From Chitinivorax tropicus (GTDB lineage Bacteria; Pseudomonadota; Gammaproteobacteria; Burkholderiales; SCOH01), in the NCBI RefSeq assembly GCF_014202905.1, contig NZ_JACHHY010000020.1, positions 33,497 to 97,496 on the forward strand: 64,000 bases of DNA. The letters are read 5' to 3'. Shown here piece after piece: positions 29,758 through 38,482 of this stretch. Under the pieces are notes generated by a model that worked only from the letters and a program-made list of their open reading frames with translations, had not been told where the DNA came from and did not search any database. Numbering within the stretch: the first letter of the stretch is position 1; each line of letters begins with the position of its first letter. Position numbers and translations under genes: made by a program.

Positions 29758-31758
29758 TTATCGCTGGTCGGGGTGGCGCCACAACTTGGCGGCCAAGCTC
29801 TCAATGCCTAGGCCGGCTTTTGCAAACCGAATCAAATTCAGCAACCCTTGGCTGTACAGGCCAGTAGTCAGCTGCTCGAACAGCCGATACTTGGTTGGGG
29901 TGTATGGATACCAATTGGCTTCGATCTTGCTGCTCATCTTCTCCTGCATGACCGATTTCATATTGCAGAATTGATGTAACCCGTAACGCCCCTTGAATCG
30001 CCCAATCCCCGAGTCGCGTGTGCCGCCAAACGGAAGGTGGTGATTGCCCTCGGTCACCATGACATTGTTGATGGACACGTTGCCCGTGATCAGCGCGCGA
30101 GCCACTCGCTCAGCCCTGGCCAAATCTTTACTCCAAACAGAAGCGGACAAGCCAAAACTGGAGTCGTTGGCCAATGCGATGGCCTCTTGTTCATCTTTGA
30201 AACGGAAGATAGGAATCACTGGGCCAAAGATCTCCTCTTGATTGATCCGCATGGCGTGGGTAGTGCCTTCCAGAATGATGGGCGGGATGGATCGGCTCTG
30301 GCCATCCCACTGATTGCCGGTCAGGCGCTTGGCGCCGTGCCGCTCTGCATCCTCGACCAGCTCACGGACAATGGCGGTCTGCCGGTCGCTGATCATGGGG
30401 CCCATGTCGTCTCCTGCTTCGGTGCCAACCCGGATCTGCATGGCGCGCTCGACCAGCTTGGCTTTGAACTGATCGTAAATCCGGTCATGGATGTATAGCC
30501 GCTCGACCGATGTGCAAGACTGACCGCTGTTGGTCAGCCCGCCCCACAATGCGCCCGCCACCGATCGCTCCAGATCGGCATCCTCGAACACCAGCATCGG
30601 GTCTTTGCCACCCAGCTCCAGCTCGACTGGCGTCAATTGTGCGGCAGCTTTGACGGCGATTTTCCGGCCCGTTGAAACCGAGCCGGTGAAAAAGATCTTA
30701 TCTGGTTTGCCCTCTACCAATTGGTTGCCCACCTGGCCATCGCCATATACCACCTGTACCCAGTCTGGCTGAAAGCCTGCCTGCAGCAACAGGCTCTCGA
30801 TCAAGCCGGTGAGTGGGGTGAGTTCAGATGGCTTGAAAAGAGTGGCGTTGCCAGTCACGAATGAGATGGCAATCGGGTCCATGGCCTGGGTAAACGGATA
30901 GTTCCAAGGTGCGACGACCAGCACCGTGCCCAGTGGCTCATAACAGATGCGGGAATGCTTGCCCATCATTGAGATGGAGGTTGGCACCTTTTCATCGGCC
31001 AGCAGCTTTTCTGCGTTCTTGAGCAGAAAATCCAGCCCGTCGCATACGGTGAATATCTCACCTACCAAGGCATCAAATTTGCACTTGCCGCTTTCTTTCA
31101 CCACCTGCTGCACAATGTCTTCGCGACGTTCGAGCAGGATTGTCTTCAGGCGTGCGATGTAGGCCAGCCGTTCCCGGACGGACAGCGCACGGATGGAGCG
31201 CTGGGCAGTGCGCGCGCGCCGATAGGCATCGGTGACCAGATTGCTTGCCTGAGCGGCTTTCAGCGGGTTGGCCAGATCGATTAACTCAGTCATGTCGTTA
31301 TCTCCAGGAAGTTCGGTGCTGATTGCGGCATCCCACTGTATGGCTTCTCGAATCAGTGGCCCGCTGATAGGGTGGGTCATGCCGTAGTAGAGGCTGTAGC
31401 ACAGGCCGGCCAGGCCGACATCCAATTGCCGAAGTAGCCCGAGCTGAGGATGCGTGCCCAGGCTGGCGCGATGGCCAAGCTTCAACAGTCTATCGAGCAG
31501 GGTGTCGGGCAGCCAATACAGCAGACTCAAGAGCTGCTTGAGATCGCGCAGGTCTTGTGGGTGCATGCCATGGGCAACCCGGTCGAATTCACTGCCTACG
31601 CCGGATGCCGAAAAATTGGGCATGCCTAACCCACCGGGGCAGAGCCGATCACCCACTCTGTTCAGTGCAGACAGCTGCTTTGAATTCAGAAAACGGCTGG
31701 TGCCTGTCGGTGTCATCAAGGTGTTGGTTTCGGTCAGGCTGGGGAGTGAGTTGCCCAT
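29758..31758 (-). CDS. Aldehyde dehydrogenase with extra N-terminal domain
   Basis: NAD(P)-dependent aldehyde dehydrogenase of 666 residues. The ALDH core occupies about residues 165-640, with VVAPWNYPF, FTGSVSTGR, the general-base Glu E381 in LELGGKDP and the catalytic C415 in NSGQSC. The core resembles the membrane-anchored group that oxidises coniferyl-type and fatty aldehydes. The first ~150 residues are not ALDH. They are helical, rich in Leu, and their start (LNSKQLSALNRVGDRLCPGG) resembles the small subunit-3 family of gluconate 2-dehydrogenase and related GMC dehydrogenases; this is inference. Its ATG follows the GMC stop by one base. An alcohol-to-aldehyde-to-acid pathway is implied. 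Confidence 0.88.
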   Translation of the reverse strand: MGNSLPSLTETNTLMTPTGTSRFLNSKQLSALNRVGDRLCPGGLGMPNFSASGVGSEFDRVAHGMHPQDLRDLKQLLSLLYWLPDTLLDRLLKLGHRASLGTHPQLGLLRQLDVGLAGLCYSLYYGMTHPISGPLIREAIQWDAAISTELPGDNDMTELIDLANPLKAAQASNLVTDAYRRARTAQRSIRALSVRERLAYIARLKTILLERREDIVQQVVKESGKCKFDALVGEIFTVCDGLDFLLKNAEKLLADEKVPTSISMMGKHSRICYEPLGTVLVVAPWNYPFTQAMDPIAISFVTGNATLFKPSELTPLTGLIESLLLQAGFQPDWVQVVYGDGQVGNQLVEGKPDKIFFTGSVSTGRKIAVKAAAQLTPVELELGGKDPMLVFEDADLERSVAGALWGGLTNSGQSCTSVERLYIHDRIYDQFKAKLVERAMQIRVGTEAGDDMGPMISDRQTAIVRELVEDAERHGAKRLTGNQWDGQSRSIPPIILEGTTHAMRINQEEIFGPVIPIFRFKDEQEAIALANDSSFGLSASVWSKDLARAERVARALITGNVSINNVMVTEGNHHLPFGGTRDSGIGRFKGRYGLHQFCNMKSVMQEKMSSKIEANWYPYTPTKYRLFEQLTTGLYSQGLLNLIRFAKAGLGIESLAAKLWRHPDQR

Positions 31759-31759
31759 G

Positions 31760-33160
31760 TCACGCGGCCTCCAGGATTGCCTGGGCTGCCATCCGGCCCA
31801 AGGCCATGATAGTCAGCGACGGGTTGATGCCCGGTGCGTTGGGGAACAGGCTGGAGTCGGCAACATGGATACGCTGACTGCCAAACAGCCTGAAATCATG
31901 ACCCACGCAGCCAGCGCTGGCTTGCTCGGCCAGCCTGACACCGCCCATCAGATGCAGCCCGATCCCTAGGCGCCCATCCATGATCTGCTCCGCACCGGTG
32001 CGCTCGAAAATCTGATATACCGCAGCCTTGCCTGCGGCTGCACGTTGCTTGTCTTCATGATTCAGGGTCTTGTCGATCCGCGCCCGGCCATTTCGTTGCA
32101 GGCGGATCTGTCCGGGCTCGGTATCGCGAATTGCTACCTCAATGCTGGCAAGGTGGGTGATGTTCTGCATCATGGCTTGATGTGCCACGCCATGCTGGGG
32201 TAGCAGCAATGCCGTGCCAATAGGGGGGGCAAAGACGTTTTCCAGCTTGAATCCTTGCTTGCGAAAATGTGGGTCGGCTGACTTATAGGACTGCAATGGC
32301 CCTCGCTGTGCATTCACAGGCTCGCGGTAGCGTGCGAAATACATGTACTGAGGGTGGCTGTAGAAATGTCGCCCCAGCATCGGCAGCCGCTCGCCAAACC
32401 CGGCGCGCAGCAGCAGCGTGGTGGTGCCAATGGCGTTGGCGGCCAGGATCAGGCGCTGGCCGTGGAAATGAATGACCGAGCCATTGGCATGCCGGCATGC
32501 AAGCGTCACACCCTGTGTGGATTCCTCGATATGCATCACCTCGCAGCTATGGATAAGCTGACAGCCTGCCTTGAGTGCCCGTTTCAGCGAGGTCAGCGGC
32601 GTGCTTTGCTTGCTGTCCAGTCGGCAGCCATACAGGCATTCAATGCAATCGTTACCCGCCTCATGATGGCAGCCACTCTGGGCGCGGGTGAGCGGGGCGT
32701 AGTGAAATCCACATTGCTCGAAACCCGCCTTGAAGATGTCGGCATTGCGGTTGGCGAATGCAACGGGCACCGTCTGCACGGACAAAGCTGATTTGGCAGC
32801 GGCATACCATGGCTGCATGGCAGCGAGCGAAAAGGCGGGAAAGCCGCTCGCCGCTCGCCAGCTATCCAGCGCATCATCATCAAATTCGTCCAGCAAGGCC
32901 TGATTCACGATCGAACCGCCACCGACGACCTTGGGGCGGAGCAAGGCCAGCGTCGCATCGCTATTCAGCTCCAGCCCGCCGTGCCAGAAGAGTTGGGTGT
33001 TGCCATCCAGCTCACAACGTGGATAGGTTCGGCGTGAAAAGTAATGGCCAGCCTCGATGACCAGGCATTTCAGGCCGGCCTCGGAGAGCTGCGCAGCAAC
33101 ATTGGAGCCGCCGATGCCTGCGCCCACGACGATAGCATCGTACTGATTTGCATGTGACAT
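31760..33160 (-). CDS. GMC-family FAD-dependent oxidoreductase
   Basis: Flavoprotein of 466 residues that oxidises alcohols. The N-terminal Rossmann motif is GAGIGGSNVA (residues 13-22), followed by an FAD ribose-binding VIEAGH and the VGGGSIVNQA loop. A cysteine cluster, GCHHEAGNDCIECLYGC, resembles the conserved cysteines in fatty-alcohol and cholesterol-type oxidases. The C-terminal GMC_oxred_C region ends with VADSSLFPNAPGINPSLTIM. It is the first gene of the operon that continues with ALDH. There is no signal peptide. The natural substrate is unknown; a long-chain or polycyclic alcohol is plausible. Confidence 0.88.
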   Translation of the reverse strand: MSHANQYDAIVVGAGIGGSNVAAQLSEAGLKCLVIEAGHYFSRRTYPRCELDGNTQLFWHGGLELNSDATLALLRPKVVGGGSIVNQALLDEFDDDALDSWRAASGFPAFSLAAMQPWYAAAKSALSVQTVPVAFANRNADIFKAGFEQCGFHYAPLTRAQSGCHHEAGNDCIECLYGCRLDSKQSTPLTSLKRALKAGCQLIHSCEVMHIEESTQGVTLACRHANGSVIHFHGQRLILAANAIGTTTLLLRAGFGERLPMLGRHFYSHPQYMYFARYREPVNAQRGPLQSYKSADPHFRKQGFKLENVFAPPIGTALLLPQHGVAHQAMMQNITHLASIEVAIRDTEPGQIRLQRNGRARIDKTLNHEDKQRAAAGKAAVYQIFERTGAEQIMDGRLGIGLHLMGGVRLAEQASAGCVGHDFRLFGSQRIHVADSSLFPNAPGINPSLTIMALGRMAAQAILEAA

Positions 33161-33230
33161 GTCAGGAACTCAAGGTGCTTGATCTTGTCGATAATAACAT
33201 TGTTTTTATTTGCTACAACTTATTGTTTGG

Positions 33231-33244
33231 TGTCATTCATGACA
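33231..33244. promoter_or_regulatory. Palindrome in the divergent GMC/FadL promoter region
   Basis: TGTCAT TC ATGACA is a perfect six-base inverted repeat with a two-base centre, in the AT-rich 208-base interval between the divergently transcribed GMC oxidoreductase and FadL-like genes. A regulator site is likely; the TetR protein encoded just downstream of the porin is the obvious candidate, but this is inference. Confidence 0.4.
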
Positions 33245-33368
33245 TCGCACATCAGATTGTATGTCAATCAAAAAAACTTCTATATCAAATGTATGTGAAG
33301 AATTAATATAAACGTATCGAGCGTCTGTAACGTTGTTCGATTTAATAACAAAAATGAAGGAGAGATGG

Positions 33369-34784
33369 ATGTCTATTAAAATAAAGTGCTTGTGTGGCTT
33401 GCTGATGGCATGGGGTGGCGCAGCAGCTGCTGCTGGCTTTGCCTTGCAAGAGCAATTCGCTGCAGATATTGGGCTGGGTTTCGCGCAGGGGGTGAATGCG
33501 ACAGGCGCACTGGCGGCTGCGAATAACCCGGCAGGCATGGTGGCCCTCAAGGCAAAGCCCGAATGGATGCTGGCCGCCAGCCTGATCGACCTGCAAGCCC
33601 GGTTCCGCCCGGAATCCAGCACCACTCATCTGTTTGACCGGGCCACCGGGCAAGTAGGTGTCATCGATAACATCGCTGGCATGCCCGTTGGCGAGCTGCG
33701 TGATGTGGGTGGGTCGGATGGCGGTCAGGCGGGGGGGCGTGGGTTGCTGCCTGCGGTGGCCATGGCTTGGCCAGTAGCGCCGGACTGGGTAGCTGGTTTG
33801 TCCGTGACAGCTCCCTACGGCGCCGCAACAGACTTTGAAGATGGCTGGGTGGGCCGCTATACCGCACTCAAGACACAGATGAGTGCGATCAATCTGCACC
33901 CGAGCATCGCTTGGCGGGCAAATGATCAATGGTCTTTCGGGGCGGGGTTGAATGCCATACGGATGGATGCCGAAATCTCGAAAGCTACCGACTTTCGCTA
34001 TGAGGCGGATATCGCAGGGGCATTGCTGAGTAATACCGTACCCGTGCTGGATGGCAAAGCCACCATGAAAGGCAAGGGCTGGGGTTATGGTGTGGATCTG
34101 GGCATGCAATATCGACCCACCCCTGACAGCCAGCTGGGCGTGGTCTGGCGCTCAGCGGTCACACCTAAGTTGACAGGGGATTATCGGGTCGATATACCGC
34201 CCCTGTATACGCAGCTGGCATCTGGCTTGGGCCTCTCGCTGGCATCGGAAGTGCAGCGTGCCGAAGCGAAAGTCAAGCTGCCAGCCAGCTTGGCGTTGTC
34301 CTGGCGGCAAGGGTTGGGCGCGACGACCTTGTTTGGCACCTATCGTCGAACCTTCTGGTCACGCTTTGATGAGCTGCGTATCCGTGTTGACAATACACCA
34401 GATCAAGTCCAGGTCGAAAAGTGGCGCGATGCTGACATGTTTGCCATTGGTGCGCAGTACCGCTATAGCGATGCCCTGGCGCTGAATGCCGGGCTGACAC
34501 TGGATCGCACCCCTGTGCCCAGCGCCCAGTACCGGCACCCGAGCGTGCCCGATGCGGACCGTACTTGGTTGACCTGTGGGCTGACCTATCAAACAAACGG
34601 GTGGGGGCGGGTCGATGTCTCCTTTGCCTGGGCCAAGATGAAAAAGGGTAGGGTAGACTATACCGATACCGCATTTAATCGCGCCGACTACCCATTTTTC
34701 AATGCAGATCAGCATTTCCAGGTCAAAGGTGACTTTGACCTCGACATGAAAATGCTCGCAATCCAGTACAATACAACGTTCTGA
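33369..34784 (+). CDS. FadL/OmpP1-type outer-membrane transporter
   Basis: A 471-residue outer-membrane beta-barrel of the FadL/TodX family, which imports long-chain fatty acids and other hydrophobic molecules. The start is the ATG after AAGGAGAG (33357-33364). A signal peptide ends near AAAAAGFA, and the mature N-terminus forms the FadL hatch (LQEQFAADIGLG, then NATGALAAANNPAGMVAL). Alternating strands follow to a C-terminal phenylalanine (QYNTTF), the BAM recognition signal. It is divergent from the GMC/ALDH operon, suggesting it imports their substrate. Confidence 0.88.
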   Translation: MSIKIKCLCGLLMAWGGAAAAAGFALQEQFAADIGLGFAQGVNATGALAAANNPAGMVALKAKPEWMLAASLIDLQARFRPESSTTHLFDRATGQVGVIDNIAGMPVGELRDVGGSDGGQAGGRGLLPAVAMAWPVAPDWVAGLSVTAPYGAATDFEDGWVGRYTALKTQMSAINLHPSIAWRANDQWSFGAGLNAIRMDAEISKATDFRYEADIAGALLSNTVPVLDGKATMKGKGWGYGVDLGMQYRPTPDSQLGVVWRSAVTPKLTGDYRVDIPPLYTQLASGLGLSLASEVQRAEAKVKLPASLALSWRQGLGATTLFGTYRRTFWSRFDELRIRVDNTPDQVQVEKWRDADMFAIGAQYRYSDALALNAGLTLDRTPVPSAQYRHPSVPDADRTWLTCGLTYQTNGWGRVDVSFAWAKMKKGRVDYTDTAFNRADYPFFNADQHFQVKGDFDLDMKMLAIQYNTTF

Positions 34785-34880
34785 TCGGGTATCAGGCCAT
34801 TCTGGCCAATAAGAAATATCGCTGCCTGATTGCACCAAATGGGTGCATCAGGACATCGTAAAGCAACGAAAATCTCTTTT

Positions 34881-34907
34881 TGGCGCCCTTGTGGTGCCAT
34901 TTTTTTA
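34881..34907 (+). terminator. Terminator after the FadL-type gene
   Basis: Seven-base stem TGGCGCC/GGTGCCA (one G-U pair) with a CTTGT loop followed by seven T residues, about 100 bases after the FadL-like stop. Confidence 0.75.
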
Positions 34908-34971
34908 ATTCAAATGTCATTGTGCATGTAAAATGGAGGAAAATATTTGTCATGATCCGAGAGGCTGTAAA

Positions 34972-35595
34972 GTGACCATTGCCGAACGTAAGCTACGAGA
35001 ACGTGAAATCCTCCGCGAGAAGATTCTGGATGCCACTCGCAATCTATACATGGAAAAGGGCTATGATGGATTGACCATGCGCGCCATTGCGGCGCGCATC
35101 GACTATTCAACCACCATCCTCTATTCCTTCTTCAAGGACAAAGACGCGCTGCTGCGAGCACTGACAGACGCTGATTTCGCCCTGTTGACCCGACAGCTTG
35201 CGGAGGGGGACGACGCAACCCTGGCCGCGACAGAGCGGCTGAAGCGGGTGGGGCGTCGCTTCATGCAATTCGCGATCGAGCGACCAGACCAATATCGGAT
35301 GTTGTTTGTCGATCCGATCCCCCCTTATGCACCAGAAGAAGCGGGCAATGAGCGTGGTAACCCCACCCAGGACGCTTATGCCTTCGCCCACATGCTGGTG
35401 GAGCAGCTTCAACAGGAGAGCGCTGGCATGCAGATCAACCCGCATGCCGTGGTGCAGCTTTTCTGGGGCATGTTGCATGGCCTGATCGGTTTAAGGCTGT
35501 CGATGAAAGATGAGCCTTGGGTCGAGTGGCAGCCGCTCGACCAATTGGTCGAGTCAGGAATGGACGCCTTGCTATATGGTTTCATGCCTCGCTGA
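34972..35595 (+). CDS. TetR-family transcriptional regulator
   Basis: A 207-residue repressor-like protein. The N-terminal TetR DNA-binding domain is clear: ILDATRNLYMEKGYDGLTMR, then AIAARIDYSTTILYSFFKDK. The C-terminal ligand domain has RRFMQFAIERPDQYRMLFVD, as in the TetR_C_13/33-like groups. The GTG at 34972 with GAGAGG upstream is preferred; an in-frame ATG at 34933 would add 13 residues unlike the family. It follows the FadL-like gene and its terminator, so it has its own promoter. It probably controls the porin and the divergent GMC/ALDH operon. Confidence 0.87.
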   Translation: MTIAERKLREREILREKILDATRNLYMEKGYDGLTMRAIAARIDYSTTILYSFFKDKDALLRALTDADFALLTRQLAEGDDATLAATERLKRVGRRFMQFAIERPDQYRMLFVDPIPPYAPEEAGNERGNPTQDAYAFAHMLVEQLQQESAGMQINPHAVVQLFWGMLHGLIGLRLSMKDEPWVEWQPLDQLVESGMDALLYGFMPR

Positions 35596-35726
35596 TACGC
35601 GCTTGTCCGCAAAGGCTGGTGTGCGAAAAAAAGTGGGGTGGTAGCCTGCACTGGATTGGCCCGGGCTGGTCAAATACGATAAGAAACAGTTTGCACAGCA
35701 TGGCTGATCGCCAAAGGAGCGAACGG

Positions 35727-36035
35727 ATGCGTATCCCACCATTGCCCGTGGTCACCCAGCCACAGCAGTCCGGCTTGAGCGTCGCCGCAACGGCGTCGGT
35801 TTCACCCGCAGCACCCACTGCGCCGCGCACACTCCCCCCGTTGGTCTTCCGCCCCGCGACGGCACCCATCCCACCCTACCATCTGCCTGCCAAGCCACGG
35901 CCAGAGCGGCGTGCAGGACAGGATCGACGCCAACACTGCCGCCGTCATCAGCCCCTGCCGGTACTGCTCGATCCCCGACGCTGGGGGATCGCCGGCAACG
36001 TAGCCGACGATCAGATGATCCTGTCGATCATGTAG
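35727..36035 (+). CDS. Small Pro- and Arg-rich hypothetical protein
   Basis: A possible 102-residue protein. Support comes from a good AAGGAG ribosome binding site eight bases before the ATG. The composition looks protein-like: a Pro/Ala/Thr-rich first half, then a basic patch with RPERRAGQDRRQHCRRHQPL followed by PVLLDPRR. There is no signal peptide or membrane segment. The basic patch pattern RRxGxDRRxxxRR is seen in small conserved proteobacterial proteins of unknown function. It stands alone between the TetR gene and mcrB. A chance ORF in GC-rich DNA cannot be excluded. Confidence 0.45.
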   Translation: MRIPPLPVVTQPQQSGLSVAATASVSPAAPTAPRTLPPLVFRPATAPIPPYHLPAKPRPERRAGQDRRQHCRRHQPLPVLLDPRRWGIAGNVADDQMILSIM

Positions 36036-36241
36036 ATGAGTGGGCTTAGCTGACGCCAGGAACCCTGGCAACACTCACAATGCCCGGATGTCGGCTGTAT
36101 CCATGCCATGGGGCGGCGGCTACGGATTCCGAAGCTGGGTTACACTTCATTTGAAAAAGTGAGATGTTGGCAGTTGCCCGATGGCGCATTGCAACGGGTG
36201 GTGCCGTCATATAAAGGCATAAAGATAAAATGAGGAGAGAA

Positions 36242-38482
36242 ATGACAGAGCAGACCAGCAGCCAGTCTTCCGGCACGACCTGGTTCGTCGGGGCCAGCTT
36301 TGGCCAAGCCGACGATCAAAGCGCCCGCTTCCTCGAAGAAGGCATCTGGGAGATCAACAGCCCCAGCCAGAAGGAGCAAGCCCTGGTGCGCTCCATGCGG
36401 CCTGGTGAGCGCATTGCCATCAAAGCTGCGTATGTGCGCAAGCAAGGTCTGCCCTTTGACAATCGCCAGCAGGCGGTGTCGGTCATGAGCATCAAGGCCA
36501 TCGGCGTCATCACCGAAAACCCACAGGACGGTGAGCGCGTCAAGGTGCGGTGGCAGCCCGCCGTTGGGGTGCGCGAGTGGTACTTCTACACCTACCGCCC
36601 CACTATTTGGCGCGTCGTGCCCGGCGAATGGAGTGCAGACGCTCTGATCGCCTTTGCGTTTGACGGCAAGCCACAAGACATCGAGCGATTCTGTAACGCG
36701 CCGTACTGGATGGATCGCTTCGGCACCCTGAGTGCACCGTATTGGATCGATCGCCTCAGCACCCTGTTCCAGTGGGCGGACTTCTATGAGGCTGTCTCGA
36801 AGAAGTTGCTGGCCTACGCAGGCAACCGCACCCCGCTCATCCAGGGCATCCACCAGATTGCGCAGCGCGTTCAAGGCCTGGGCTATCTGCAAGACAAATT
36901 CCCAGATGGAAGCAGCGGCCCACTGCAGGACATCTGCCCGTTCACGGTGATGGGCATGTTCAACCGAGGCATGACGGACGCCAACCGCAAGCTGATTGCG
37001 GCAGAGCTGGCGAAGCTACTGGGCGTCACCGTGCCTGTGCCCGCGACGTTCGAGGGTATCCCCGTGCTGAACAACCAGCGCTCCTGGTTCTTCCGCTACG
37101 CTGACAAGCGAGGCGCCGGAGACATTGATGCCTTGTGGCGTGTCTTTGTGGCGGCGCAGGCGCTGGTTGAAGACGATGGGCCAGGCATTCGCGATGAGTT
37201 CATCGAGGCTTACGACGCTGCCACCCAGGTCTGGGGTGTGGCGTGGAATCTGTCCGCTGGCTTGTATTGGACTGCTCCGTGGGAATTCCCAACGTTGGAC
37301 AGCCAGTCACGCCACTACATCCAGAAGCGTCTCGGCCTAGCGATTACCACGCCCGCCCCACAAGTGCCTTGTGATGCGGTCACGTATTTGCAACTGGCCG
37401 ACGACTTGCGCACGCGGTTTGCGGAGGACGACTACCCAGTGCACAGCTTCCCGGAATTGTCGCTGGCATCGTGGCAGTTCAAGGATGCAACGCCCACCCC
37501 TCAGGAGGAGGATGCCACGCTCGACGTGCCCGACAATGACGCTGGCGACGAGGTTGAGGCCCTGGTCGTCCAGTCGCAGACGCCTATCGTTCCGTACACG
37601 CTCGACGACATCATTCGTGATGGTTGCTTCCTGAGTGAGCCGGAAATCGAGCTGATGCTGGATCGGCTGCGCACCAAGAAGAACCTGATCCTGCAGGGGC
37701 CTCCCGGCACCGGCAAGACCTGGCTGGCCAAACGCTTGGCTTTTGCCTTGATGGGGCAGAAGGACGAGAGCAAGGTCAGAGCTGTCCAGTTCCACCCAAA
37801 TCTTTCATATGAAGACTTCGTGCGCGGCTGGCGGCCTACTGGCGAGGGCAAGCTGACGCTGGCTGATGGCGTCTTCATGGAGGTCATCACGGCGGCGAAA
37901 AAGGAGCCTGCAGCCAAATTCGTCGTCGTCATCGAGGAGATCAACCGAGGCAATCCGGCCCAGGTGTTCGGTGAATTGCTGACGCTGCTGGAGGCCGGCA
38001 AGCGCACCCCCAGCGAGGCGTTGGAGCTGTGCTACCCGGATGCGGACGGGGTGCGTCGGCCTGTTCACATTCCCGAGAACCTTCATGTGATCGGCACTAT
38101 GAATATCGCGGATCGGTCGTTGGCATTGGTTGATCTGGCGTTACGGCGCCGCTTTGCATTTGCAGCCCTTGAGCCTCGCCTCGGGCCAGTCTGGCGGAAC
38201 TGGGTCGTGTCAGCTTGCGGTGTGGATGAAATGCTCGCGTCAGACATCGAGCGACGCATGGCCGAGCTGAATGAGCAGATTGCAGCGGATGCGCGCTTGG
38301 GCAAGCAGTTCCGGATCGGTCATAGCTATGTCACGCCCGTGCATCGCTTGGAGCCTGGTCGTACTCAGATATGGTTCCAGCAGGTCGTGGAAACGGAGAT
38401 CGGCCCTCTGCTGGAAGAGTATTGGTTTGATTCCTCTGAGGAGGCACGTCAAGCCACCGCACGGTTGCTGCAGGGCTGGTGA
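36242..38482 (+). CDS. McrB-type AAA+ GTPase/ATPase of a McrBC restriction system
   Basis: Motor and recognition subunit of a modified-DNA-dependent (type IV-like) restriction system. The 746-residue protein has a N-terminal domain (about 1-130, from TTWFVGASFG) that looks like a PUA/EVE-type base-reading fold, then a poorly conserved middle part. The C-terminal McrB AAA+ module has Walker A GPPGTGKT (486-493), Walker B VVVIEEINRGNPAQVFGE, and the McrB-specific sensor segment MNIADRSLALVDLALRRRF. The AGGAGA site favours the ATG at 36242 over 36230. The next gene, mcrC-like, overlaps its stop (TGATG). Confidence 0.88.
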   Translation: MTEQTSSQSSGTTWFVGASFGQADDQSARFLEEGIWEINSPSQKEQALVRSMRPGERIAIKAAYVRKQGLPFDNRQQAVSVMSIKAIGVITENPQDGERVKVRWQPAVGVREWYFYTYRPTIWRVVPGEWSADALIAFAFDGKPQDIERFCNAPYWMDRFGTLSAPYWIDRLSTLFQWADFYEAVSKKLLAYAGNRTPLIQGIHQIAQRVQGLGYLQDKFPDGSSGPLQDICPFTVMGMFNRGMTDANRKLIAAELAKLLGVTVPVPATFEGIPVLNNQRSWFFRYADKRGAGDIDALWRVFVAAQALVEDDGPGIRDEFIEAYDAATQVWGVAWNLSAGLYWTAPWEFPTLDSQSRHYIQKRLGLAITTPAPQVPCDAVTYLQLADDLRTRFAEDDYPVHSFPELSLASWQFKDATPTPQEEDATLDVPDNDAGDEVEALVVQSQTPIVPYTLDDIIRDGCFLSEPEIELMLDRLRTKKNLILQGPPGTGKTWLAKRLAFALMGQKDESKVRAVQFHPNLSYEDFVRGWRPTGEGKLTLADGVFMEVITAAKKEPAAKFVVVIEEINRGNPAQVFGELLTLLEAGKRTPSEALELCYPDADGVRRPVHIPENLHVIGTMNIADRSLALVDLALRRRFAFAALEPRLGPVWRNWVVSACGVDEMLASDIERRMAELNEQIAADARLGKQFRIGHSYVTPVHRLEPGRTQIWFQQVVETEIGPLLEEYWFDSSEEARQATARLLQGW

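Noticed and set aside
33342..34109. 255-codon minus-strand ORF opposite the FadL-like gene
   Set aside because: Antisense shadow without a recognisable domain; the plus-strand frame has a signal peptide and barrel features.
36140..36892. 250-codon minus-strand ORF opposite mcrB
   Set aside because: Shadow of the high-GC McrB reading frame; the McrB frame has clear motifs and a ribosome binding site.
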